A stretch of DNA of 64,000 nucleotides from Archegozetes longisetosus (taxonomy: Eukaryota; Arthropoda; Arachnida; Sarcoptiformes; Trhypochthoniidae): contig JAEMBT020000004.1 in assembly GCA_018873245.2 (NCBI GenBank), positions 5,752,573 through 5,816,572 on the forward strand, written 5' to 3'. The notes under the pieces were generated by a model, which saw only the letters and a program-made list of their open reading frames with translations, did no database searches and was not told the DNA's origin. The number at the start of each line of letters is the position of its first letter. Within the stretch, counting starts at the first letter, position 1. The position numbers and the translations under genes are program-made. Positions 38,819-50,595 of this stretch are shown one piece after another.

Positions 38819-40138
38819 TTAAGGCAAATCTTTCCAATCAATTGGCTTTTTTCCATTTTTGACCAGATAATCGTTAGCCATTGAGAAGTGCTTACATCCA
38901 AAGAAGCCTCTGTGTGCCGACAGCGGACTTGGATGAACAGTGTGCAGAACCAAATGTTTTTTCTATAAAACGAATTGAAAGCTTAAGAAAAAAGTGGATT
39001 AGATGTAAAGATATATGAAGTAATACTTTATCAACAAAGCTTCCTTTCTTTTGAGCATAAGAGCCCCACAATAGGAACACAACACCAGACAGATTAGTGT
39101 TGAGCCATTTGATCACAGCATCAGTTAAATGTTCCCAACCCTTGTTTGCGTGAGAATTTGCATTACTTGCTCTTACTGTGAGGCAAGCATTGAGCAAAAG
39201 CACACCTAATCATAGGTTTAAAATAAGTTGTAATGAAGAAGAAATGAAATTTTAAGCTACGATAATACCCTGCTTGGCCCAACCAGTCAGATCTCCATGA
39301 GATGGCCTTTTGAAATCCGCAATATCAGTTTCAAGTTCTCTGAACATGTTTATCAAACTGCGCAATCATATTTGATATAAATCGGAGCTAAAACTTTGTC
39401 AAATTTTAAATCGTTAAGCAATACTGACCTCGGAGGTGGAGGAACTCCTTTCCTGACACTGAAGCATAAGCCTGTGAGAAATAAATTCAATGTTGAGTAT
39501 AATCTAATTTGCATCTCAACAAAATAACTAACCGTGAGCTTGATTTGGTCCATGGTACGGATCCTGTCCTAAGATCACTACTTTGACCTATTGAATAATC
39601 GTTGAAACTTAAACAAACTTTGAAACAAGTAAACAAGATCCAAATCTTACATCTCTAATATTACACATTATAGTCCAAGTAAATACTTGATCCTCAGGAG
39701 GGTAAATAGTGTAGGCTCTTCTCTCAGACTCCAGAAATCGACTCAACTTTAGGAACACAAATCAAAACTCAATTTCAGACACAACAATTCTAATCTTTTT
39801 TTACTTGTTTGAAGTAATCTTTGGAGAATTCTGGCTTCAATGCTCTAAACCAAGTCTGCCCGATATTATCAGACAGAGCAGGAGTCAACCGAGCCTGACG
39901 TCTAATGGATTCACTCAAATCACCAATAATTTGATCTTCACTAGTCTTTTGCTGCTTAGGCTAAGTATGAATTGAGAGTTTTACGAAAAAGTTTAACATT
40001 TAAATAATTCTGCTTTACCGATTGAGTGTTATCATTATTCTTTGTACTCAATTTTCTTTTGTTTGACTCCATTGGTTTGAAGAAAGTGGTAATACTTCGT
40101 TGAGCCATTATTCTCGCACTCAAAATCCTAATCATCAA
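38819..40138 (-). CDS. Ung: Uracil-DNA glycosylase (family 1)
   Basis: Removes uracil from DNA as the first step of base excision repair. Eight exons (40138-40019, 39960-39805, 39746-39651, 39587-39533, 39471-39429, 39357-39269, 39205-39027, 38962-38819) join in phase to 293 residues. The active-site motif [13 protein letters not shown] has the catalytic Asp, followed by [35 protein letters not shown] and the minor-groove loop [11 protein letters not shown]. All key family 1 motifs are intact. Near the N-terminus QRSITTFF is a consensus PCNA-binding PIP box, as in nuclear UNG2. Two start regions are possible: MM at 40138 adds a ten-residue stretch with two arginines, while the Met at 40108 puts the PIP box at the extreme N-terminus. 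The start lies 339 bp downstream of the SMARCAL1 stop codon on the same strand. Confidence 0.96.
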
Positions 40139-40477
40139 CTTTTAGAAGCCTATATCAATAGAAAACTCTGCTTATTAGAAAATTGAGAACTTATACAGCG
40201 ATTGTATCGACTTCTTATCATAGATTTATAATACATTATGTAAAAGCATCGAATATTTACATCACTCTTCTTATAAAAAAAATGTTTATACATTGACTTA
40301 TTTGATAAAAATAAAAATATCAATTCAATCGTAGGACCAGAGATTAGTCTTTCAATTAGTTCTATACAAATTTTTACTTTTTATAATTATTCAACAAGAA
40401 GTAAATTTCAGTATTTATTGTCCGTATTTTTCAATAGAAAATTTAAAAAAATATAACAGTGATTCATGACTCAATAT
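40139..40477 (-). other. Spacer between SMARCAL1 and UNG
   Basis: 339 bp of A/T-rich sequence. It contains a candidate SMARCAL1 poly(A) signal, AATAAA on the coding strand at 40419-40414, about 60 nt after the stop codon. The UNG promoter should also be here, although the two genes are close enough that co-transcription cannot be excluded. Confidence 0.55.
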
Positions 40478-42881
40478 TTAAACAACTTGAATGTCATCCT
40501 CTTTGAAATCATCTTCCATAAAGGCTTTCAGTTCATCTTCATCTAAAGACTGGAAGAACTCAGTTATTAATTGTTGATCAGATTTGAGAGCATCCAAAGC
40601 ACACGACGCTTCCTTGAAGTTGTCCTTACTGAGACCTGCTTTGTTCAATACGTCCAACTTTTTGCTAATCAAAGGCCATATCATATCATCAATAGTGTTC
40701 TTCGCGACCAAATATATTATTCTACAATTTTCTTGCTGACCGATTCGGTGAACACGATCTTCGGCCTGAAATCAATCAAAACGAAGTGAATTCAACAATC
40801 GAATAAATCAATATGAATGTGAATGCCATACCTGTGATAGTACACCAGGATTCCAATAAATTTCAGCGAAAACTACAGTGGAAGCAGCAGTGAGATTGAG
40901 TCCTGTGGCACAGGCAGTGATGCTCAAAATGGCCACTTTGCAATCTTCGCTATTTTGGAATTCATCGCATGCCTCTTGCCTTAAACCAGGCAGAGTTGAG
41001 CCATCAATTCGAATGTGGTTGACTTTTTTCTTGTGCAACGTTTCTTCGATCCCATCCATCATTGACTTGTGGTGACAAAAACAAAGGAATTTGATATTTT
41101 TTTCGAGCAATTGATCGATATATTCACAGACAGGTGCCAGTTTGGCGATCGCACTCTCGCCATACCACTCAAACAGACAAGTGTTCTCTTGTCTTTTGTG
41201 ACATAATTTTCTCACAACATCTTGATAATAACAAAGTTTCTTCTGTTGCTTATCACTCAAATGATCAACACCTAAAATGAACTGAAAATAGATAAGATTA
41301 GTATGAAATTTAAATCTAATAGGAATGTGAATACCATCTCTCGTTTCTTCTTCGGCAGTTGATCGAGAACGTCCTTCTTTAGTCTTCTTATCAAAATTGT
41401 TTCCTCTAATAGAATGCGCAATTCATCTAAGTTTTTAGCTCCTTTATAGTCCCACACGTGCTTTTGGGCACCTTTTTGCCCTTTAAAAAAAATATTTTTG
41501 AGTTGAGCGTCACAATAACGAAGTCCAAAGTTATGCTTGCTTGGAAACAATTTCGGATCGATTACAGTGATTTGAGGAAACAATTCTATCAAATTAAATA
41601 AAATGTTTGAGAATACTTTAAACATTAAAACACATTTGTTAATACCCATTGGTCTTGAAAGAGCTGGTGTTCCAGTCAGTAATACAACTCGTTTAGCAGA
41701 CTTGGCTAATAATAAAACGGCTTCTGTTCTCATAGCAGTATCTGTCTTAATGTAATGACTTTCATCGAGAATAACCATATTGTAGATTCTTTTGTTATCG
41801 ATAGCGAATTGACTTCGCATTCGTGCCAAAAGATCATAACTAATTATCGTAATTGGAATTTGTGGCAAATACTCCTTTGTATGTTTAACAACCATAATAT
41901 CATCACTAGAGAGGTGCGGAAGCCATCTGTTCAATGAGTTCTGCCACTGATATCTTAGAGATGACGGACATATTATTAGAAGAGGCCAATCACTTCTGAA
42001 CCATTGCGCCAAACATATGGCTTGGATTGTTTTTCCGAGACCCATGTCATCGGCTACAAGACAACGACCCTGACGCTCAATACCGAAAATAATGCCATCC
42101 CTTTGGAACGGAAACAGTTCATCGACTAATTCATTGGTAAGCCTTTCCCTGAGATCAATCAAAGTCTTCTCTCTATTTATTGACTTAATTAGTGAAACAA
42201 TTACTGTTTCGGGGACAGGATCTTCAAACTTTATATTCACTGATGGAATAGCAGTCAATTCAGACATAAGTTGCTTATAATCACTGATATCGAACGACCA
42301 AATCTTTTTGATAGCATTATAGTCTTTAGACTTGAACTTTCTAAAAATGGTCAACACATCAGCATTATATGAGATCACTATTTCGAATCTTTTATTAGAC
42401 ACCAATCGAGTCGTAGCGATTAAGTCTTGTTTTGTATTTGTTTGTTGCTTTGGGTCTTGTTTAACATCATTTTGTTGCGAATGGTTCGGCCCCGAAGAGT
42501 TAGGTCTCGAAGGGTTCGGTCCCGAAGAGTTAGGTCTCAAAGTGTTTGGTCTCGAAGAATATGGTCGCGAAGGGTATGGTCGTGAATACGGAGTCTTGTT
42601 TGAGAAATACTTTGGCTGAACATTCGACGAACTCTCTTTGGCCTAATACTAGTCATTGTGTTAGTATTTCCACGACCGAAAAAGCTCTTGATAGGACTCA
42701 ACCGAACAGTCGGTGCATTACTGGACGACTGACTATTATTAGTGAAAGACACTTGCACTTTTTCATTGACCAGTTTCTGATTGCGTCTCTCAATGGCAAG
42801 TCTTCGTTTCTCTTCAATCATTTTGAGAGTTTCAGCACTCAATGGTGCCTCAACTTTATCATTACTTATATTATCAGACAT
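40478..42881 (-). CDS. Smarcal1: SMARCAL1 annealing helicase
   Basis: SNF2-family ATPase that rewinds RPA-coated DNA and remodels stalled replication forks. Exons 2-5 are firm (42642 or slightly lower to 41646, 41585-41335, 41281-40832, 40765-40478). Exon 1 starts at 42881, but its junction to exon 2 could not be fixed. The N-terminus has an RPA32-binding-like helix, ETLKMIEEKRRLAIERR. A HARP domain follows (RFEIVISYNADVLTIFRKF). The ATPase core has DDMGLGKT (Walker A), DESH (Walker B), LTGTPALSRPM, IRIDGST and QAEDRVHRIGQ, which spans exons 4-5. The protein should be about 720-740 residues, shorter than human SMARCAL1 (954). Between the N-terminal helix and the HARP domain is a short-unit R/S/N/P-rich repeat. 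Intron 2 (41645-41586) is 60 nt with no in-frame stop, so retaining it would insert 20 residues. The gene is head-to-head with the LRWD1-like gene. Confidence 0.93.
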
Positions 42882-43832
42882 TTTTCCTTAATCAAAACCA
42901 TTTACAAAATTGTGAACAAATGATTGAGAAATTAATTGACACTCTATATTAATAAAAAACTACATCAAGTATTACATGCATTTCAACAAATTGGAGATAT
43001 TCGACGCACTTTTCACTTGTGACGAAACATTGAGAAACTCTTCGTTTAACAATTAGTTACCTATTTGTTAAATTTGTATCAATTATAATACAATCGATTT
43101 ATCGATCGTTCAACTCTCAACTCAATATAATGTCAACTTTAAATCACAATTAATCAGATTTGTTTTCAATAAATTAAAACCAAAATATATATCATTTTAA
43201 CTCAATTTAATTTATATTTCAATCAAAAAATGTTTCAGTCAATTAACTGTAAACTTACCCTAATATCAGATTATGAGTTAAAACAAATATAGGAACTGTT
43301 TAATTAAGACAATAATCAAAGTTATTCGTTGTGTTGTTTCATTAAAAGAAATTTTACTCTATTTGGCGCCTAATTATCTTATTAGAATATAAGACGTAAC
43401 TCAGGACGTAATTTGTTGACAAAATTAGTTTAAATAACAAAATGTATTGAGAAGAATGATCGTTGCGACAATGCGGTCAACACTGGAAACTTTGTTTCAA
43501 TAATTAGATGCTGTTTTCAAATGTTTTCCACGTTTGCGCTCTAGTCGATAGATTAAGGATTGCTATATTTATTGTTTTGAATCACGTGCAGACATTACAA
43601 ACACAATGAGTGGCGCGCTTTACACACACTCTATCGCAATCTTGTTATTGCTATCGATAGGGAACTTGTCTTCAACATTAATTCAGTTGGAATTATATTT
43701 TTTAAAACTAATTTATTTAGATTTTAACTAAATATTTCTTATTTTAAGATAGCATTTACTTGCATTTTATTATAGTATTTAGTAGTAATCTACCAGTACT
43801 TTCAATATTAAATAGTCAATAATAGATGTGAA
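42882..43832. promoter_or_regulatory. Shared 5' region of SMARCAL1 and LRWD1-like genes
   Basis: 951 bp separate the two divergent start codons. No exon was recognised. The block includes several ATCGAT-like words (tatcgatcgt near 43101, ctatcgatag near 43653) of the kind seen in arthropod housekeeping promoters. This is a candidate bidirectional promoter. Confidence 0.5.
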
Positions 43833-45379
43833 ATGAGTTCCAACGAATTGCAAATGAATTTATTCAAACAAACGACGATTGAAGAACAAATCGAATTTAC
43901 TTCAAAAAATCAGATGACTAGTAACGGCAAAAAGAAATGCAAGCAAAGTGGGGATTGTAATAATAAAAGATTTTGTAGTAATAATAACAACAATAATAAT
44001 GATAGCAATAACAATTATGATGACAACATACTAGAAGACAACTCATGCGTGAACTCGACGATAAACACAAATCAAAATCAAATGTCACTCAACTACTTGC
44101 CGAAACTATTTCTTCGGTGTCATTGCAAGAACAATGGTTTGAATTTATGATAATTTGATTATTAGCATAAATATTAATTAGATTTTTTCAACATAAAGAT
44201 CCTTTCGATAACGAGACTGCGATCTGGAGTGCATCCTTTCAACCGACCATTAAGGACGGTAATGAAAGTCGTTTTGTGGCCACTTGCGGCGCAAATATGG
44301 TCTGTATTATTGATTGCGGAAAGACATCTGATAGCAATGGTCAGACAGTTATCGCCCGATACATTGATAACGATATTAATGAGAATTTGGTGTGTCTGGC
44401 TTGGAATGTGGTGCCTTTCAATCATAGCGAAGACTGTAATCAAAATGATGAACAACCAATACTAGCAGTCGGAGGATTAAGAAGTATATTATTGATGGCA
44501 ACTAATCAATTTCATTGTTATGAACGTATATCGGACGCACATATAGGTATACATTATACTATAGAACCAGTATCTCTATGCATGTGTCAATTGATTTTCT
44601 CAATTTTAGACCAAATAAATGCTTTGATTTTCAATCAAAACGATCTGCTATTCAGTGCAAGCTATGATCTAACGGTTAAGTTATGGAGGATCTCATTACC
44701 AAACGATACAAAAGTGACGCAATGTCTGAAAACTGTTGAAACTCGAAATAATATGTTGAGTTTATGCTTTTCATCCAAATACAATACTTTGATAGGATCT
44801 GGGCATCAAGGAATCACATTCTGGTCTAATGCTTGTGATATTAACAAAGAGCTAGTTTTAGGTCATATTAGAACTTCGAGATTAGTGGACGGATTGCACA
44901 TTATTCCCGATGATCACGACTCTATCGCTGTGAGAATTGATGAATCAAATTCAATTACTATTATCAATTTGAAAAAAGCAATCGATGAGATGATGAATAG
45001 TAGTTCTAAACTGAAGATGAAGCCTATTTTGTTGAGCAAAGTACAAAGAGCTAGACTTGAGTCCTTCGAAGAGAAATATCCTTTCGTTTATCTATCGGCC
45101 CGAAAGAATCTATTGGTGAGCGGAGGACCAAGCGGAAAGATATGGCTCTACAGAACTGACAAATTGAAAGATTATTACGATAGCAAAGTTGTTGTAAAAC
45201 CCGATCGAATAATAGAATGGCCGGCATTTGAGAATATATTTAAAGATAATCGAAAAGTGATTGATGACACAAAGTTTGTAATTGTAAACACAGTTGCAAT
45301 AAGTGATGATCTCAAATACATTGTCGGCTGCACAAACATCAATCTGATAAGTATTTGGCGTCATCCAACTGCTAAATAA
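43833..45379 (+). CDS. Lrwd1: LRWD1/ORCA-like WD40 protein
   Basis: LRWD1 (ORCA) associates with the origin recognition complex and with repressive histone marks. Three exons (43833-44136, 44199-44546, 44610-45379) join in phase to 473 residues. From about residue 95 the chain follows vertebrate LRWD1: LRCHCKNN, DNETAIWSASFQP, FVATCGANMVCIIDC, LLFSASYDLTVKLW, RLVDGL, LVSGGPSGKIWLY, RIIEWP, and VNTV followed by LISIWRHP. These are strands of a WD40 propeller. The N-terminal leucine-rich repeats of vertebrate LRWD1 are absent. Instead there is an Asn/Ser-rich low-complexity stretch (about 50-65). Intron 2 (44547-44609) is 63 nt without an in-frame stop, so it reads as coding unless the homology is checked. 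The family assignment is likely, but orthology is not proven. Confidence 0.85.
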
Positions 45380-46900
45380 CTGTTAAAGTCATAAAACTTA
45401 CAAGTTTTAAAGTTATCACTCATTCTTAACTCAAATCTTTTTCATTAGTTCCTATGGTGTCTTAATACTTTTGACAGATTTTGCATTTTTCACAAAATGC
45501 ATATTTACCTTGAATTTCTATTTTTTTGACGCAAGTCTTTAAAAGACTTATAAGGACAGTAAAAGTACTTAATTTTACATTTTTTAGACTGTCAGACATT
45601 CTGATTAGAACAGATTATTAGATATTGTGATTAGAGAGTGTTATTTCCTTATATTTATAAAATATTCACTTATTGTAAATAGAAATTTTGAAAAATATTT
45701 TGTGATTTTGTTAACTAAATTACTTTTTATGTTGATCGTGAATTCTTTCACTACTGAACAAATTTCTATTGAAATATTTCAAATTTATAATTGAAGTTTT
45801 AAAATTGGTTGTATTTATAAATAAAAATATTTTGATCGTATACAAGAATTGATCAAATTTAAATGTTTCAACTGTGCTCGCAGTTGCAATATATATCAAC
45901 TTATGGATCATGTTTGAACATTTTTGATTATTTGTAATCAGATATTGATGTTTACAAGTAAGTCATATTTAAATAATCACAAGATTACGAATCATGGGTT
46001 TCATTTTAATTGATGCTATATGAACGCAAAAATTTTTCTTATGAATACTATTTGGGAATTCAATAAGAGCTTTACTAAATGTTTAATTATTAGACGTGGA
46101 GAACATATCTTTTTCACCATAGTTTCTTTATAACAAGTAATAAGATATCTATTAAATGAACAAAAATTTGAGTGTGGGTACAACTCATCAGTTGATATTG
46201 TTATCAAAAGGAAAATAATTTATAGACTTTAGACAGAAGTGAGTGAAATAAAGAAGTTGATTGAAGCTTGAAATAGTGAAAAATAAAGAGAAAGATAATA
46301 AAGTAGTGTTAGAGAAAGAAGGTGCATAAAGTGAATGGTATGAAAAGATAGTGTGTGGTGTTTACAAACATAAAAAGATCGCATCAGCTGAGAGCATAAT
46401 AACTCCGCCTTCCGTTCTAGACATTTAAATCTGTTCATACGTAGTATTTCTTACTTATTTGCTCTTATTTAATAATACCATTATTTCACCTTTCACCACC
46501 TTTTAATCACTTTTATTCTATCTATTCTTTTAAGTGAACAAATAATTAGTCGAAGTGAGTAATAATTGTGTGACAATAGAAATCAATTAATAGTGAATAA
46601 AATAAGAAAAATATTGCGATTGTTGTCAAGGAGTGGCCAAAAGGTCTATATTTGAATACATAGTGAGTGTATTAGCAGTGAAAGCCTATCAAAAGCCATA
46701 GGATTTCTCAGCAATTGTGAGCAATAGAGCCATTGCTTTCATATCATATGCAACTTGACGTCAGCTGCGAATGACTTTGTCTACAATCATATTATACAAT
46801 ACATTGAATAAACTACAGAAAGGGCTGTGAATCCATTATTACCACTGACTGATTGTTGTTGGATTAAATCAGTTATATAGCAACTGAATTGATAGTTGAA
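45380..46900. other. Intergenic region upstream of UBE2H
   Basis: 1.5 kb holding the LRWD1-like 3' UTR and the UBE2H promoter and 5' UTR. Open frames on the minus strand here are short, A/T-driven and without motifs. Confidence 0.5.
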
Positions 46901-47993
46901 ATGTCTTCGCCTTCTGCTGGAAAGCGTCGTATGGATACGGATGTCCTTAAACTGTATGTGTTAAGAATTTGTAGTTTTGCATTGAATCCAGTGATTATAT
47001 GAGATATTAATTGTTTCTCTATACAAATATTTGAATACATAATAATTGGCATAAAGTGTTAGCCTTGGCTTCAATGCAAGTTCTAAAGCGCTCCTTGTTT
47101 AAAACCTTTCAAATTGATTGTCCTTGTCTTTAAGCACTAATTAATCAAATTTTAGGGTTTAATACAAAGCACACTACTTTTCACTTGTTATCGTTCGTAT
47201 CATTTTCGTTTATCTATTATTTTAGTATTGAATCTAAACATGAGGTAACGATTTTGGGAGGACTTAACGAGTTTTGTGTCAAATTCTATGGACCAAAAGG
47301 AAGTGAGTTATCACTTGATTCATTCGTATAATTCCTTCAAGTTATTGTTTATTTCTCAATATTTTGTCCAATTTTACGCTCATATGATTTAAAATGTCTT
47401 TTGTTTATCAAATTGAAACATAGCTCCATATGAAGGCGGGGTCTGGAAAGTAAGAGTTGATTTACCAGAAAAATATCCATTTAAATCCCCGTCCATTGGA
47501 TTCATGAATAAGATATATCACCCAAATATCGATGAAGTGTAAGTACTACTTCGATCCTTACTTTATCAATAAGTTTCAGTTGAGATGAAGCATTACTTAA
47601 TTGTTATTCTTTGATGCACCTGATAGTTCGGGAACTGTTTGTTTGGACGTAATAAATCAGGCCTGGACTGCACTTTACGATCTTTCCAACATATTTGAAT
47701 CATTTTTACCTCAATTACTCACTTATCCCAATCCCATCGATCCATTGAATGGTGACGCGGCTGCTATGTATCTGCATAAGCCCGAAGAATACAAGAGGAA
47801 AGTACAAGGTTTGCAAGTGAAAACTATAGCCTATAAATCGATGTGAAAATGGTGTGTTTGCTGATTGATTACAGAGTACGTGAAGAAATATGCAACAGAA
47901 GATGCGTTGAGAGATCAAGAAGACGAATCAGACTCGAGTGAGAGCACAATGAGTGACTTCTCTGATGATGAAACGAAAGATATGGAACTGTAA
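46901..47993 (+). CDS. Ube2h: Ubiquitin-conjugating enzyme E2 H
   Basis: E2 enzyme that accepts ubiquitin from E1 and passes it on with E3 partners. In other species UBE2H works with the CTLH E3 complex. Five exons (46901-46953, 47226-47302, 47424-47538, 47627-47808, 47875-47993) join in phase to 181 residues, close to the human length. The start [18 protein letters not shown] is almost identical to human. The UBC fold has [14 protein letters not shown] and the active-site Cys in [10 protein letters not shown], followed by [13 protein letters not shown]. The acidic tail [15 protein letters not shown] to DMEL is the UBE2H signature and separates it from other E2s. Confidence 0.98.
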
Positions 47994-48814
47994 CATTAGG
48001 CTCTCTTCATTAACTATTGTCACATATTTCATGTTACGGGAAACGGTTATAATTTCTAGCTTTTCTGCCCTATAGTTGTTTTAGTTCGATTGGTTACCAA
48101 CTTGTTTATTAACTGCTGATCAAAATGATTCCTACCCTTTAGAGCATTGTTTTCTGTTCCATTAATTGAGTTTTCGAAACCAGATTCATCAAAACATCGA
48201 TAATGGCATTCATAATGTAAATTATCTTAACATCATTAACGCATAAGAATTCACACTATCTTATTATTCTATATAAATGGGGCTAATTTTCGATTAGTTG
48301 AAAGGTTTCTCTTGAGGTGTTTTTCTTAGACGTTTAACGGTATCAACTTATGTACTGTACGTAATAGTATACCAGTAATTATGCCATACTATCAGTGATT
48401 ATCACATTATTGTGTTTTCGTTAAATTTCAAAATAAGCTTTTGAGCAAACATTGAAACATTGAGGTGTTTATCAAAACCATTATTATTATAATAGTTGTG
48501 CATTATTTAGAAATATTCAAGTTTTACTATAATATTGCAGATGAAAGTATGATTGTATGTCATAAATATGTTGCAAAGTTTAAGCCCCTCTTATTATAAA
48601 ATTACATTATAAAAATATACTAGCTAACTTTCAAAATAAAATACATTTATCTTTTAATCAATTTATTTACTATTAAATTCATATATTATTTAACGTTTAC
48701 GCATTTGTGACATTTTTTCAATTGATCACTTGGGTTTTGTTTATTCTGAGTCTTAAGTATCGATCAATAAGAATTAAGATGATTTGGCAGCTCCACTAAT
48801 ACTATAAATACTTC

Positions 48815-49072
48815 TTATAGATAATTAGAAGCTCTACTTTGCTCTATTGAAACTTTCGAGTAAAACGATTTGCTTAAATACGTGTTGTGCTTAAGGTAGC
48901 TGAGTAGTATTTCAAAGTTTTCAATCCTTTGGGCTACAGATTGTTCTATAAACAGAAACGTGACACCAAAGAGGGTCTTGTTTGTTGTTTTAATAAACCT
49001 ATTTTTAATGCGGAATTCGATCGGATCAGAGTTGCGATTGGGGTCAGTCTCATTATTTGTATAACTCGTCAT
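48815..49072 (-). CDS. Hypothetical 85-residue protein
   Basis: A single-exon frame that starts MTSYTNNETDPNRNSDPIEF and runs on as a mixed-composition peptide with a hydrophobic middle (TLFGVTFLFIEQSVAQRIEN). Its composition is less A/T-driven than most frames in the spacer, and an AATAAA lies about 75 nt downstream. No family was recognised. It may be a real small gene or chance. Confidence 0.25.
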   Translation of the reverse strand: MTSYTNNETDPNRNSDPIEFRIKNRFIKTTNKTLFGVTFLFIEQSVAQRIENFEILLSYLKHNTYLSKSFYSKVSIEQSRASNYL

Positions 49073-49377
49073 TTTATAATAAATATTAATTTCTATATAT
49101 AAAGTAACGCATAGAAACTAATTGAGTCTCTGATTCTATCAATAGAAAAGTAGCGATCATAACATTATTATGACTGCAAACACACAGTAGTCATAAAATT
49201 GAGTGAAAGCTTTCATTCACGGAAAACATTTAAATCTTAGAAGTGTTATAAAGTTATCAAATAATAAATCAAACAGTTTTTTCGAAATGAGCTAAAGATA
49301 GAAAAAGTTTGATAAAGTTCTCAAGAGTTGAGGATTCCTATGTCGAAGTATTTTGACTTAAGAAACAAATTTGTATA

Positions 49378-49595
49378 CCCGAAAACTTTATATCTACCAG
49401 AAGTCATGTGTTTTCATCGGATGCTTTCTATCAGACTATAATATCTTCAGGTATTAAAAAACTTTTAGAATATTCAGTATAGTAATCGAAACAAATTAAA
49501 ATCAAACTTATCAAAAAATTGATGTGTCATAGGAAAGTTGACATTGCAACAGCCATTTTCTTGTTACTATCGAAGAATATTAAGTTTATACTGTA
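49378..49595. mobile_element. MITE-like element, copy 2
   Basis: This stretch aligns in the same orientation with 9465-9697. Shared blocks include agaagt, cataatat-like, tagtaatc, the poly-A/ttgatg block and the right end cttgttactatc to tattaagttta. The right terminus is recognisable, but the left terminal repeat is badly eroded (aaactttatatctacc). It is non-coding and more decayed than copy 1. Confidence 0.5.
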
Positions 49596-50595
49596 CTGTT
49601 AGTCACATTCAGAACGAAGAGACTGAATAAAGCAAATTTAACAGGAAAATTTTGCATAAATTAAAGTATTAGGAAAATTACAAGCTCGCTAACTTAGGCA
49701 TCAAAATAGCAATTCTGTGATCATTACATAAACTTGACAAATACAAAAACTTCAAACTATAAAGCATAAACATGTTTACAAATGACAAACTAAATCAAAT
49801 TTTATAGATATTTTCTCATAATCGTCACTCATTGAACCAATAATTACTTTGTCCTTAAACAGTTTAACAAGCTTAGCGTCAATAGACTTTCTTTTTAATA
49901 TTAGATATGAGCAAGCTTCAATTCTTTTGTAAGCAATTATAAACTATTTTAAAAACGAAGACATTCATAAATAATGAAAAGAAAATAATCGAATATTTGA
50001 AGAAAATGATAACAAGACAAGAGAAACAGAATCGCATGACTCGTACCAATAATATTGCGAGACATCACGTGAAATGTGAGATATGAGAGTTTGGTTCATC
50101 GATAGTCATCCCAATCCAAGCGATTGGACTAATTTCTCTCATGATCATTAAAATGACTCCATATACAATCAAACAGAAACAGATAGCAATATCAAAGTCA
50201 AGACTTATTCTTAACTGAAAGCCAAAGATCTAAATCAACTTTTCGAAAGTGAAAGTGAAATACAGATGATTAATTATTTAAATGATTAAATACTTGATGC
50301 ATTATTCCAAACAAGATAACAAATTTCAATGATTTAAGACGTAGTTTTTGATATTAATTACTAATGAACAGTTTAATTGCCAAAAATATGTAACTGAAAC
50401 TTGTGTCACATATCCGAAAAATTGTATTAATCAAGTACAATATTGATCTAAAACGTGATAGATTTGAACTAATTTATTAACTGCAAACGCGATGCGAGCA
50501 AAACTAAATTATTAATAGATAAAGAATAAATCATTGAATGAGTTAACTAGTATTACATTTTAATATCTAATTGAAACTAACGTTAACCATAAGTT

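Larger units (their letters stand above)
47994..50595. other. Region between UBE2H and NDUFA5
   Basis: 2.6 kb between two genes that converge. It contains a small minus-strand open frame (48815-49072) and the second MITE-like copy (about 49378-49595). Nothing else was recognised. Confidence 0.5.

Noticed and set aside
42546-42923. Plus-strand 125-codon frame opposite SMARCAL1
   Set aside because: It is antisense to the N-terminal exon of SMARCAL1 and has no recognisable motif.
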